Positions 1-7,667 of a stretch of DNA of 64,000 bases are shown piece by piece; position 1 is the first letter of the stretch; the number at the start of each line of letters is the position of its first letter. A program made the position numbers and the translations under genes. The DNA is from Verrucomicrobia bacterium S94 (GTDB lineage: Bacteria > Verrucomicrobiota > Kiritimatiellia > Kiritimatiellales > Pontiellaceae): contig CP036201.1 of NCBI GenBank assembly GCA_004299845.1, forward strand, positions 744,001 through 808,000, read 5' to 3'. The notes beneath the pieces are model-generated. The model saw only the letters and a program-made list of their open reading frames with translations, was not told the DNA's origin and searched no databases.

Positions 1-672
1 CTAAGGGCATGGCATGTAGGGGCTGATATACTGGAGGCGGAATATGTTACCCGGATGGGTGATAAAGTGGTGCTGAAGGATGCGCGGGGAAAACAGCGGA
101 AAGTGCTTTGGAAAAAACTTTCAGCCGAGGATCTTGAATATATTGAACTTTGCAATCCTCCGGATTTGCAGGTTTCGGTCACCAGTAAGGAGGAACCGGT
201 ATTTGCGTATAGTGACGGGGTTAAAGTGGAAGTGGTCGGACATGATGCCGTTTATACCGGAAAAATCCGGCAGAAGAGTCCGAAGGCCTATCCACATGAG
301 CTCACGGCGGAATTTTTCGCCATCGGTGTGCAGAACTATGCGGACACCTATCTGCTGCTGGATCGGCAGGAATCCACTTTTGTGCTGAATGAAGAGAATA
401 AACGGGAGTTTGATTTTTCCGGAGATCCGGTTCATCTGCGCAAGATTGAGCCGCGTGAGTGGGAAACGGCGGACTTGACGGTTCGTGGCGAAAAGCATTA
501 CGGCTACCTCATCGTGGTAAAGGATAAGCGGGGGGAAATTATTGCGAAGAAAGCGACGGCTCAGTGGATTGAAGATGCCTATGAAAAACTCAAGGTATTT
601 CCGATCGGGCGCTATATGAATAAGCAGGGGGATCGCGTATTTCCGCAGGGTCCGCCGCGAGCGCGTTATTGA
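1..672 (+). CDS. SHD1-domain protein, C-terminal part (5' end outside window)
   Basis: The frame is open from the first base, so this is the C-terminal ~223 residues of a longer protein. It opens with a stretch of SLA1-homology-domain-1 type (RAWHVGADILEAEYV, then a VLKD-RGK strand and a KKLSAEDLEYIE helix), a fold common in secreted proteins of the PVC group. The rest aligns by eye with the C-terminus of the protein at 13337-15208: both carry an A(D/N)FF/MF-type strand, a YxLLDRQE(S/T) motif, a RGEKxYGYLxVVxD(K/D)RG block and an ending of the form NKQxxRVFPxxPPxxxY. The first internal ATG is at 55, but homology runs upstream of it, so I do not take it as the start. No enzyme motif is visible and the function is unknown. 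Its N-terminus may be TonB-like, as in the paralogue, but that lies outside the window. Confidence 0.75.
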   Translation, partial: LRAWHVGADILEAEYVTRMGDKVVLKDARGKQRKVLWKKLSAEDLEYIELCNPPDLQVSVTSKEEPVFAYSDGVKVEVVGHDAVYTGKIRQKSPKAYPHELTAEFFAIGVQNYADTYLLLDRQESTFVLNEENKREFDFSGDPVHLRKIEPREWETADLTVRGEKHYGYLIVVKDKRGEIIAKKATAQWIEDAYEKLKVFPIGRYMNKQGDRVFPQGPPRARY

Positions 673-697
673 TTTTAAATTCGTTTAAAACAGAATT

Positions 698-731
698 AAA
701 AGGCTCGTGCCAAGCGGTACGGGCCTTTTTT
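698..731 (+). terminator. Rho-independent terminator
   Basis: A GC-rich stem (AAAGGCTCGTGCC pairing with GGTACGGGCCTTT, with G-U pairs, loop AAGC) is followed by a T run. It lies 26 bases after the stop of the SHD1 protein and ends that transcript before the GH110 operon. Confidence 0.8.
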
Positions 732-839
732 ATGGACTACACCATTTGACGGTTTTTCATATGATTTCGGCAAGATCCTCTGTAGTCAGTCCGAGATTGC
801 GTCGTATACTGTTCCGCCGTTAATGAGAAAGGACGCGGT

Positions 840-2636
840 ATGAAGAGCGGGATAGCGAAAACGACAGCAGTATTTTTTTTATTGGCACCTTTGTGTGTTC
901 AGGCACTGGAAGTAATTCGGTTTGAACCGAAAGCGGGCGACCGGATGCCCGATCTGCGTGCGGCTCTGGAAAAGGTACAGGACCGGGAGGTGAAACTGGT
1001 GTTTGCCAAAGGGGAATATTTCTTCCGGCCCGACTTTGCATTTCAGCGGTATTGCTATATCACCAATCATGATAACGGGTTGAAAAATATTGCTTTTCTG
1101 TTCGATGATTTCGATTCGGTTGAAATCGAGGGAAATGGTTCCGATTTTATTTTTCACGGGCAGATGTTTCCGTTCCGCTTTGAACATTGCGCCGGTGTTC
1201 GAGTGAAAGACGTCGTGATTGATTGGGATATCCCGTTTTGTTTTCAGGGTGAAGTGGTTGCCGTGAATGAAAAAGAAGGCTGGCGGGAAATCCGGCCGGC
1301 AACAGAGGGATTCCACTGGCGGATCAGAAATAATCATCTGATATTTCCGGATATCGACGGATTTTCATATAATTTGGTAGGATCGACCCTGGCTTTTGAC
1401 AAAGAAACCAAAGAGGTGTCGTATGGTGCGTGGGATTTTACGAGTCAACCCACCCGGGTTGAAAAACTGAAAAATGGTAATCTCCGCTTTTACGAAAAGC
1501 TGAAACATTGGCCGAAGGTGGGGCAGATCCTAAATTCCAAAGGGAGAGAAAACCGGTATGCGCCGGCTTTTCATGGCGTCTCCTCTTCAAACTTGCTGTT
1601 TGAGAATGTGGTGATTCATCATGCGCTGGGCATGGGTTTTCTGCTGGAACGTTGCGATACCGGAACGATTCGCGGTGGCGGGGTTTTTGTGCGCGAAGGC
1701 TCAGAACGCGTGGTTTCGATCATCGCTGATGGGACGCACTTTGCAAACTGCAAAGGGGATATTCTTGTGGAAGGAGCGCGTTTCAAAGGCATGCTTGATG
1801 ATTCCACTAACGTGCATGGAACCTATGTTGAAGTGGATAAGGTCCTTGATCAGCACAGCGTGCGCGTCAGACTGATGCATTATCAGCAGCTCGGTTTTGA
1901 ATTTGCCGGTGTAGGCGACGAGTGCTGGTTTATTCATCATCCCGATCCGTTCCGCGGTGAAGTGAATACGGTTTCCAGAGTCAAAGTGCTGAATGATCGG
2001 TTCATTGAACTGACGTTTACAAATCCGGTTCCCGGAAAACTGAAGAAAGGCGATGTGCTGGAAAATAAGACCTGGAATCCGGCGTTCACCATGCGTGGAA
2101 ACCATTTTGAAAAGCATCGGGCCCGGAATGTGGTGATTAAAACGCCGCGCCGGATTGTGATTGAGGACAATGATTTTTCTTCGCATATGTCGGCGATATT
2201 TCTGCGTGGAGAGACTTTTTACTGGTTTGAATCCGGTGCTGTTGAAGATGTGCTGATTAAAGGGAACCGCTTCCGGGACTGTGCTTCGAGCGGGATGGAG
2301 CATGCGGTGTTCAATGTGACTCCGCGGCTTGGAAAAGCTTTTGATGATACGATTCCTTATGACCGGAATATCCGCATCATTAATAATACCATCGAAACTT
2401 TTGATAACCGGATTGTATGGATGGATCGGGTGGACGGTGTTATTTTCAGAAATAATGTCATCAGGCAGACCAACTCGTATAAGCCGATGCGTAATGATGC
2501 TTATCTGCTGGACTTCAGAAACTGCAGAAATGTCGAAATCAGCGGCAATCTCTATGAGGGTAGAAACTCAAAGGGAATTCTTGCCGATGAAACCACCAAG
2601 GCCACATTATCGGTAAAAGACAACAAAGGATTTTAA
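840..2636 (+). CDS. GH110 family alpha-galactosidase (secreted)
   Basis: Predicted 598-residue exo-glycosidase of family GH110, whose known members remove terminal alpha-1,3-linked galactose. Marine members act on galactans, gut members on blood-group B glycans. The N-terminus is a signal peptide (about residues 1-22, ending CVQA). The body matches the GH110 beta-helix pattern: a YITNHDNGLKNIAFLF block, FDSVEIEGNG, and VKDVVIDWDIPF followed by a QG strand, then many short turns rich in N, I and R (IKGNRFRDC, IINNTIETFDNR, FRNNVIRQT). Acidic residues in the central helix (for example LDDSTNVHGTYVEV) are typical of the family's active-site region. ATG at 840 is preceded by a GAAAGGA Shine-Dalgarno sequence. 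It is first in an operon with galM (5-base gap) and a sulfatase. The family call is fairly firm; the substrate is inferred from neighbours. Confidence 0.82.
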   Translation: MKSGIAKTTAVFFLLAPLCVQALEVIRFEPKAGDRMPDLRAALEKVQDREVKLVFAKGEYFFRPDFAFQRYCYITNHDNGLKNIAFLFDDFDSVEIEGNGSDFIFHGQMFPFRFEHCAGVRVKDVVIDWDIPFCFQGEVVAVNEKEGWREIRPATEGFHWRIRNNHLIFPDIDGFSYNLVGSTLAFDKETKEVSYGAWDFTSQPTRVEKLKNGNLRFYEKLKHWPKVGQILNSKGRENRYAPAFHGVSSSNLLFENVVIHHALGMGFLLERCDTGTIRGGGVFVREGSERVVSIIADGTHFANCKGDILVEGARFKGMLDDSTNVHGTYVEVDKVLDQHSVRVRLMHYQQLGFEFAGVGDECWFIHHPDPFRGEVNTVSRVKVLNDRFIELTFTNPVPGKLKKGDVLENKTWNPAFTMRGNHFEKHRARNVVIKTPRRIVIEDNDFSSHMSAIFLRGETFYWFESGAVEDVLIKGNRFRDCASSGMEHAVFNVTPRLGKAFDDTIPYDRNIRIINNTIETFDNRIVWMDRVDGVIFRNNVIRQTNSYKPMRNDAYLLDFRNCRNVEISGNLYEGRNSKGILADETTKATLSVKDNKGF

Positions 2637-2641
2637 AGCCG

Positions 2642-3712
2642 ATGGTGCAATGGAGTTTGTTTTTAGGGATGGCGATGGTGTTGTCCGGATGTGTTTCACA
2701 AAAGGTTGTTGAGCACGGTCCGGGACAGTATACGCTAACAAATTCCAAAGGGGTGGAAGTGCGGCTGGCATCATACGGTGCCCGCATTACCGCCATTAGA
2801 GTGCCTGATCGTTATGGAAGTGCTGCGGATGTGGTGCTGGGTTATGATGATATTGAATCGTATAAGACGGTTGCGAAGAAGCCCTTTTTCGGCTGTGTGA
2901 CCGGGCGCTATGCCGGGCGCATAGCGGAAGGAACATTCATGCTGGACGGTCGGAATTATACGCTGGCGAAAAACAACGGACCGAACCATCTGCATGGCGG
3001 AAAAAACGGGTTTGATAAGGTGGAGTGGGACGCTGTGCCGGTCGGGAACGATGTGCAATTCAGCTATGTTTCAAAGGATGGTGAAGAGGGGTATCCCGGA
3101 ACGCTGCAGGTTCAGGTTCGGTATACGCTTACGGATGCCAATGAACTGGTGATTCACTACCGGGCGGTAACGGATCAGGCGACTCCGGTTAATCTGACCA
3201 ATCATGCCTATTTTAATCTGTCCGGTGAGGGGGCGCCGACGGTGCTGGATCATGAACTGATGATCGGTGCTGAATATATTCTTGAGATCGATGAATCCGC
3301 TATTCCGACCGGAAGAAAAATGCCGGTGGCAGGAACGCCGTTCGATTTCCGGAAAGCCAAGCTGATCGGCTGTGATATCAGTGCGGACCATGAACAGTTG
3401 AAACGGGCCCATGGTTATGATCATACCTTTGTATTGAATGACGCGGAAATTGCAGCGGAACTTTATGATCCAATATCGGGAAGATGTCTGGAGATCATTA
3501 CGGACGAGCCGGCCATCCAGCTTTATACGGGAAACTTTCTGGACGGAAGTCTGGTCGGAAAAGCCGGGCGTCCATATGAAAGGCGCAGTGCACTGTGTTT
3601 AGAGACACAGCATTTTCCTGACAGTCCGAACCATCCGGAGTTTCCGAATACCATTCTGAGGCCGGGTGAAGAGTTTGAGTCGCAGACCATTTACCGTTTT
3701 TCAGTTCGTTAA
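2642..3712 (+). CDS. galM: Aldose 1-epimerase (mutarotase), lipoprotein
   Basis: Interconverts alpha and beta anomers of galactose and similar aldoses. The 356-residue protein shows GalM hallmarks: an FFGCVTGRYAGRIAEGTF block, NHLHGG, NLTNHAYFNLSG (catalytic His), and a C-terminal CLETQHFPDSPNHPEF segment carrying the catalytic Glu. It begins with a lipoprotein signal (LSGC, Cys17), so it should sit in the envelope rather than the cytoplasm, as expected for a sugar released outside the inner membrane. ATG at 2642 is 5 bases past the GH110 stop, with AAAGGA upstream inside that gene, so the two are probably translated from one transcript. The next gene, a sulfatase, starts 19 bases downstream. 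Family assignment is strong. Confidence 0.93.
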   Translation: MVQWSLFLGMAMVLSGCVSQKVVEHGPGQYTLTNSKGVEVRLASYGARITAIRVPDRYGSAADVVLGYDDIESYKTVAKKPFFGCVTGRYAGRIAEGTFMLDGRNYTLAKNNGPNHLHGGKNGFDKVEWDAVPVGNDVQFSYVSKDGEEGYPGTLQVQVRYTLTDANELVIHYRAVTDQATPVNLTNHAYFNLSGEGAPTVLDHELMIGAEYILEIDESAIPTGRKMPVAGTPFDFRKAKLIGCDISADHEQLKRAHGYDHTFVLNDAEIAAELYDPISGRCLEIITDEPAIQLYTGNFLDGSLVGKAGRPYERRSALCLETQHFPDSPNHPEFPNTILRPGEEFESQTIYRFSVR

Positions 3713-3731
3713 GTTAACAAGGAGAGATTAG

Positions 3732-5297
3732 ATGAAATCCAGACTGATTCTTTCGGTATTGGCGTTGACTGTCGCAGCCTTTGCGGCATCAGCCGAAAAA
3801 CCGAATATTGTTTTTATTTATGGCGATGACATCGGCTACGGCGACTTCAGCTGCTATGGGGGCGAGGTCGATACCGCAGCAATTGACACGCTGGCGGAAG
3901 AGGGGGTTCGGTTCACCGGCGGTTACTGTACGGCGGCCACCTGCACGCCGTCGCGGTATTCACTGCTGACCGGGGAATATGCCTTCCGGAACAAGGCTGC
4001 AAAAATTCTGCCGGGTAATGCGCCGCTGATCATCGATCCGTCACGTCCGACCATTGCAAAATTTCTGGCTGACAACGGATATAAAACCATGCTGTCCGGG
4101 AAATGGCATCTTGGGCTGGGGTCGCCGGACAGGCCGCTTGACTGGAACGATGAAATTGCGCCGGGACCTAAAGAAGTCGGTTTTCAGGAATCCTTTCATA
4201 TGGCGGCAACGGCAGACCGGGTTCCCTCGGTCTATATCCACAATGGCCGTGTTGTCGGGCTTGATCCCTCCGACCCCATTGAGGTCAATTATCAGGAACC
4301 GGTGGGTAACGATCCGACCGGAATCACCCATCCACATCTGCTGAAACTGCAGGCCGATGAACAGCATGGTAAAACCATTATCAACGGTGTAAGCCGCATC
4401 GGGTGGATGAGCGGAGGAAACAGTGCCCGGTTTAAGGATGAGGATATGGCCGATACGTATCTTCGTAAGGCGCAGGCGTTTATTCGTGAAAACAAAGATA
4501 ACCCTTTTTTCCTTTATTATGCATTGAATGAAAACCATGTGCCGCGTGTGGTGCATCCGCGTTTTCAGGGATCAACCAGTCTGGGACCGCGCGGCGATGC
4601 CCTGGCGGTTTTTGACTGGTGTGTCGGCCGGATTGTCCAGACGCTGAAGGAAACCGGGCAGTATGAAAATACGCTGATCGTGGTTACATCGGATAACGGT
4701 CCGGTTCTGTTTGATGGCTATTGGGAAGCAGGGATTGAGCGTCAGGGCACTCACGATGCTTCAGGCCCCTGGCGCGGTGGAAAATACAGTCGGTGGGAAG
4801 GCGGCACCCGTGTCCCGTTCATTGTTACCTGGCCGGGAAGATCAAAACCGGGCATTTCGGATGCGATTGTGAGTCAGGTAGACCTTTATGCTTCCATTGC
4901 TGAGCTGATCGGTAAACCGATGCCGGAAAATGCGGGGCAGGACGGACAGCCGCTGCTTGCCACGTTGCTCGGAGAAAAACCGGAAGGTCGGGAATATGTT
5001 ATTCAGGAAGCGCTGACCCAGATTGCCGTGCGTAAAGGAAACTGGAAATATATTCCGCCTGGCAGTGTAACCGAGCGCCTTGGCATCATGACCTGGAAGG
5101 CCGGAAGCGGCTGGAAAGAAACCACGGTTCAGGAACCGGGTCTGCTGTTCCATCTCACCGAGGATCCCTCCGAGGAAAGGGATCTGGCCGCTCTTTATCC
5201 GAATCGCGTGGAAGAAATGAAAGCGATTATCGCCGAAGTGGCACCGGAAAAAGCAGCGGGTGAAAAAGGGCTTAATAAAAAACAGCTAGGATTTTAA
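3732..5297 (+). CDS. S1-family (formylglycine-dependent) sulfatase, secreted
   Basis: Hydrolyses sulfate esters, probably on an algal polysaccharide fragment. The 521-residue protein has a signal peptide (about residues 1-21), the KPNIVFIYGDDIGYGD metal-binding opening, and the maturation motif C71-T-P-S-R, where Cys is converted to formylglycine. Further family signatures are SGKWHLGLG, a TSDNGP metal ligand block near the centre, and the C-terminal GGTRVPFIVTWPG segment. The start has a strong AAGGAGAG Shine-Dalgarno. It is the third gene of the GH110-galM-sulfatase operon and is followed by a terminator at 5330. No formylglycine-generating enzyme or anaerobic sulfatase maturase is visible in the window, so maturation must be encoded elsewhere. 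The position of sulfate removed cannot be told from sequence. Confidence 0.93.
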   Translation: MKSRLILSVLALTVAAFAASAEKPNIVFIYGDDIGYGDFSCYGGEVDTAAIDTLAEEGVRFTGGYCTAATCTPSRYSLLTGEYAFRNKAAKILPGNAPLIIDPSRPTIAKFLADNGYKTMLSGKWHLGLGSPDRPLDWNDEIAPGPKEVGFQESFHMAATADRVPSVYIHNGRVVGLDPSDPIEVNYQEPVGNDPTGITHPHLLKLQADEQHGKTIINGVSRIGWMSGGNSARFKDEDMADTYLRKAQAFIRENKDNPFFLYYALNENHVPRVVHPRFQGSTSLGPRGDALAVFDWCVGRIVQTLKETGQYENTLIVVTSDNGPVLFDGYWEAGIERQGTHDASGPWRGGKYSRWEGGTRVPFIVTWPGRSKPGISDAIVSQVDLYASIAELIGKPMPENAGQDGQPLLATLLGEKPEGREYVIQEALTQIAVRKGNWKYIPPGSVTERLGIMTWKAGSGWKETTVQEPGLLFHLTEDPSEERDLAALYPNRVEEMKAIIAEVAPEKAAGEKGLNKKQLGF

Positions 5298-5329
5298 CCG
5301 CCCGGAATCCGGAATATTTCAATTCCTGC

Positions 5330-5356
5330 AAAGCCGTCCTTCGGGGCGGCTTTTTA
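5330..5356 (+). terminator. Rho-independent terminator
   Basis: A stem AAAGCCGTCC/GGGCGGCTTT with a TTCG tetraloop is followed by T5. It closes the GH110-galM-sulfatase operon 32 bases after the last stop. Confidence 0.88.
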
Positions 5357-5702
5357 TTTGTCCTGTCGAGCCTGTGTTCCCTGATTTTTCAAGCCCGGTA
5401 ACGTAGCGGGATGAAGCGGGAAAATTTGAGGTTTGGTCTATGGGGCTTCTGTTCTGCTCAGCATCCGGAAATTCTTACACTGCATCATTCTGAATGTTCA
5501 AAAATGATAATTAAAGCCGATTGATATGAGTGGCTGTAAATTTACAGAAAAAATAATGCAAAAATATTAAGTAAAATAATTTTATTTAAAAAATCGTTCG
5601 TAATGGCGTAAGTAATGCGTACTCAAATCCCTATACGTTCAGTTTTCCTTTTGGGTTTGTTGCTCAAAAAAGCTGATGGTTCAAATAAAGGAGAGGGATA
5701 CG
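5357..5702. other. Intergenic region, AT-rich leader of the PEP-CTERM gene
   Basis: This ~345-base stretch has no credible gene. Its second half (about 5500-5600) is strongly AT-rich compared with its surroundings, and it ends in a clear Shine-Dalgarno (AAGGAGAGGG, from about 5687) before ATG 5703. A possible sigma-54-type promoter core lies at 5604-5618 and is listed separately. Nothing else with recognisable structure was found. Confidence 0.6.
5604..5618 (+). promoter_or_regulatory. Possible sigma-54 (-24/-12) promoter core
   Basis: The sequence reads TGGC-N8-TGC, which places GG and GC exactly 10 bases apart, the invariant part of the RpoN consensus TGGCACG-N4-TTGCA. The inner positions match only partly. 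It lies about 85 bases before the PEP-CTERM gene, giving a ~70-base leader. PEP-CTERM genes in other bacteria are known to be controlled by RpoN with PrsK/PrsR, which makes the position suggestive. It is a short motif and could be chance. Confidence 0.35.
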
Positions 5703-6287
5703 ATGAAAAATAGAATAATAGCCATACTGACAGCGGCATTTGTTTGTGGTGCTGTTCAGGCTGAGCTCATCACAGCGACAATAACAGGAAGCGGAAGCGG
5801 ATCGCTTGGAATCAGCTCTTTCACAGATAGTGTATTTACGTGGACGATTTCATATGACAGTGAAAATGTGTATAAACCGGCTGGCGAAACCACTTCCGTT
5901 TTTCTGAACCCCTCGGTATCAGAAATAACAATAGCCGGTTTTGCTTCTGCCTCTGTAACTCTGGAACACGGTGTTTTAACTGCACCCAACGATGCTGCTC
6001 TTGTATTTATTCCCATTGCAATGACAGGAATAGTGCAGGGTTCAAATATTCTTACGATTACTGATCCGAGCAAGCCGGGTTGGAATGGAACTTCTGCTTA
6101 TTCCGCCAGTGGAGGAATTCTCGCGGACTTTACGCTGTTTTCCAATATTATAACTTCTGAAGGTACGTTAACGATGTTGACTGGAGAGGTTGAGTCCTTT
6201 TCGGCTATTCCTGAACCGGCAACGATTGGATTTGTCGGATTGTTTGGAGGAGGCCTTCTTGCGGTTCGGCGTTTTTTTATGATGTAA
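5703..6287 (+). CDS. PEP-CTERM sorting domain protein
   Basis: Predicted 194-residue exported protein. It has an N-terminal signal peptide (MKNRIIAILTAAFVCGAVQA), a Ser/Thr/Gly-rich beta-type body, and a classic PEP-CTERM tail: IPEP motif, hydrophobic segment (IGFVGLFGGGLLAV) and a basic end (RRFF). Such tails are recognised by exosortase, which cleaves and anchors or releases the protein, often in connection with exopolysaccharide. The ATG at 5703 is chosen because of the Shine-Dalgarno AAGGAGAGGG just upstream; an ATG at 5676 would add 9 residues before the signal peptide and place that site inside the gene. The body matches no enzyme I recognise. It stands alone between two terminators. 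No exosortase gene is in the window. Confidence 0.88.
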   Translation: MKNRIIAILTAAFVCGAVQAELITATITGSGSGSLGISSFTDSVFTWTISYDSENVYKPAGETTSVFLNPSVSEITIAGFASASVTLEHGVLTAPNDAALVFIPIAMTGIVQGSNILTITDPSKPGWNGTSAYSASGGILADFTLFSNIITSEGTLTMLTGEVESFSAIPEPATIGFVGLFGGGLLAVRRFFMM

Positions 6288-6307
6288 GTTTCTGTATAGG
6301 CGGGAAG

Positions 6308-6338
6308 AAGGCGAATGGAAAATTCCATTCGCCTTTTG
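6308..6338 (+). terminator. Rho-independent terminator
   Basis: Perfect 13-bp inverted repeat (AAGGCGAATGGAA / TTCCATTCGCCTT, 2-base loop) ending in TTTTG TTT. It follows the PEP-CTERM stop by 20 bases. The A run on the other side may let it also serve the convergent regulator gene. Confidence 0.85.
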
Positions 6339-6417
6339 TTTATCCGGCAAAGACGTACTGCCCGGTCGGGAAAGAGATACATAGCAGGGTCTTGATGGCT
6401 CTGCTTTGATTGCCCGG

Positions 6418-7524
6418 TTATCGGGATTTCCGGTAGGCGAGGGGGCTTTGTCCGAAATGTTTTCTGAAGCTGTTGCTGAGGTGGGAGGCGTGGGTGAAGC
6501 CGGTTTCGGCGGCGATGTGTTCGATGGTCCAGTTGGTGTAAAGCAGCAGTTCGGCGGCTTTGTTGAGGCGCATTTTCATGAGGGTCTGGTGCAGGGTGGT
6601 TTGAGCTGATTCCCGGAACCGCCGGTTGAGCAGGCTGCGGGAAATGCCCAGTTCGGCGGCGACTTCGGGGGTGCCGATTTTTTCATCCAGATGTTGCTGC
6701 AGGTAATGGATGGCCCGTCGAATCAGTTCGTCGGCCATGACAAAGGTATCGGAACTGGCGCGGGTGATTACCCCTTTGGGCTGAATGAATGCCGTATTGG
6801 CCGGAACGGTTTCGCCGTCCATGGCGGCCTGCAGCAGCTCCGCGCCCTTTCGAACCATGCCGGAGGTGTCGCGGTCGATGCTGGAAATGGGCACACTCTG
6901 TACTTCACAGACCAGCGGGTTGTTGTCGACACCCAGAATTGAAAAATCGAGCGGAACCTGAAATCCGGCTTCCAGGCTGAGGGCGGAAATCCAGGCGGCG
7001 TCGGCATCGTTTGCGGTGAAGATTGCACAGGGGCGGGGCAGGTTCCGTAGTCGGTCGGCCATGGTGTTATTGTTCAGGCTGCCGGCTCCATCGATGCGGA
7101 TTACCGTTTTTCCGCTTTTCTGCAGTTCAGCACTGAATGCGCCCTGGCGGGCTTCGCCGAACGGTGTCGGTGTGCTGGCATACCAGGCAAAGTGGCGGTG
7201 GTTATAGGAGAGAAAATGGCGCGCGGCGATCCGGCCGATGGCCGTGTTGTCGGCGCCGACGCGTGGAAGTTTAATATCATTGCGCCAGGTGGAAAGGTCG
7301 ACACAGGGGATTTCCGGATGCTGCAGGATAAAGCCGGCTGTGCGCGGATTGTCGGTGAGCGAACTCAGAATTCCGTCGCCGCGCCACCGGTTGACCATGC
7401 CGGTGGGGGTGAGCAGATTGGTATCCAGGTGCCAGTTGAATTTCCGGGCGGCTTCAACGGCGGCCTGATGGGTGGGCAGGTCGTAGGCGTTGAGCAGCAG
7501 CAGCACTCTTCGTTTATTCAGCAT
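6418..7524 (-). CDS. XylR-like transcription regulator (sugar-binding domain plus AraC HTH)
   Basis: Predicted 368-residue regulator with the architecture of E. coli XylR. The N-terminal ~260 residues resemble a LacI/periplasmic-binding sensory domain (KRRVLLLLNAY, VGADNTAIGRIAARHFL, FTANDADAAW, ILGVDNNPLVCE). The C-terminal ~105 residues form an AraC-type double helix-turn-helix (IGTPEVAAELGISRSLLNRRF, then TIEHIAAETGFTHASHLSNSFRKHFGQSP). It is divergent from the uxaB-uxaA-GH2 operon, which it probably controls in response to a sugar or uronate. Start at 7524 is chosen because the XylR family begins with this MxxKRR segment. A TATAAT element lies only 3 bases upstream of the start codon and there is no Shine-Dalgarno, so the message may be nearly leaderless. 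Confidence 0.88.
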   Translation of the reverse strand: MLNKRRVLLLLNAYDLPTHQAAVEAARKFNWHLDTNLLTPTGMVNRWRGDGILSSLTDNPRTAGFILQHPEIPCVDLSTWRNDIKLPRVGADNTAIGRIAARHFLSYNHRHFAWYASTPTPFGEARQGAFSAELQKSGKTVIRIDGAGSLNNNTMADRLRNLPRPCAIFTANDADAAWISALSLEAGFQVPLDFSILGVDNNPLVCEVQSVPISSIDRDTSGMVRKGAELLQAAMDGETVPANTAFIQPKGVITRASSDTFVMADELIRRAIHYLQQHLDEKIGTPEVAAELGISRSLLNRRFRESAQTTLHQTLMKMRLNKAAELLLYTNWTIEHIAAETGFTHASHLSNSFRKHFGQSPLAYRKSR

Positions 7525-7625
7525 GGAATTATAGAAATGTGTTGTGGCGTATTTTGCAATAATAAATAATAAACCATGCAATATGAATTCTGTCCGTCCC
7601 GGCGTAGGCTGTTGCGTTGGTTGTG

Positions 7626-7644
7626 TATTCCAATTGTTGGAATA
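7626..7644. promoter_or_regulatory. Palindromic operator candidate TATTCCAA-N3-TTGGAATA
   Basis: A perfect inverted repeat with 8-base arms and a 3-base spacer lies 23 bases before the uxaB start codon, in the divergent promoter region shared with the XylR-like regulator. Its core TTCCAA-N3-TTGGAA recurs at 53959-53977. It is a candidate binding site for the adjacent regulator or for a global one. Confidence 0.5.
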
Positions 7645-7667
7645 TAGAGAAGAAGGACAAGAGGGAC

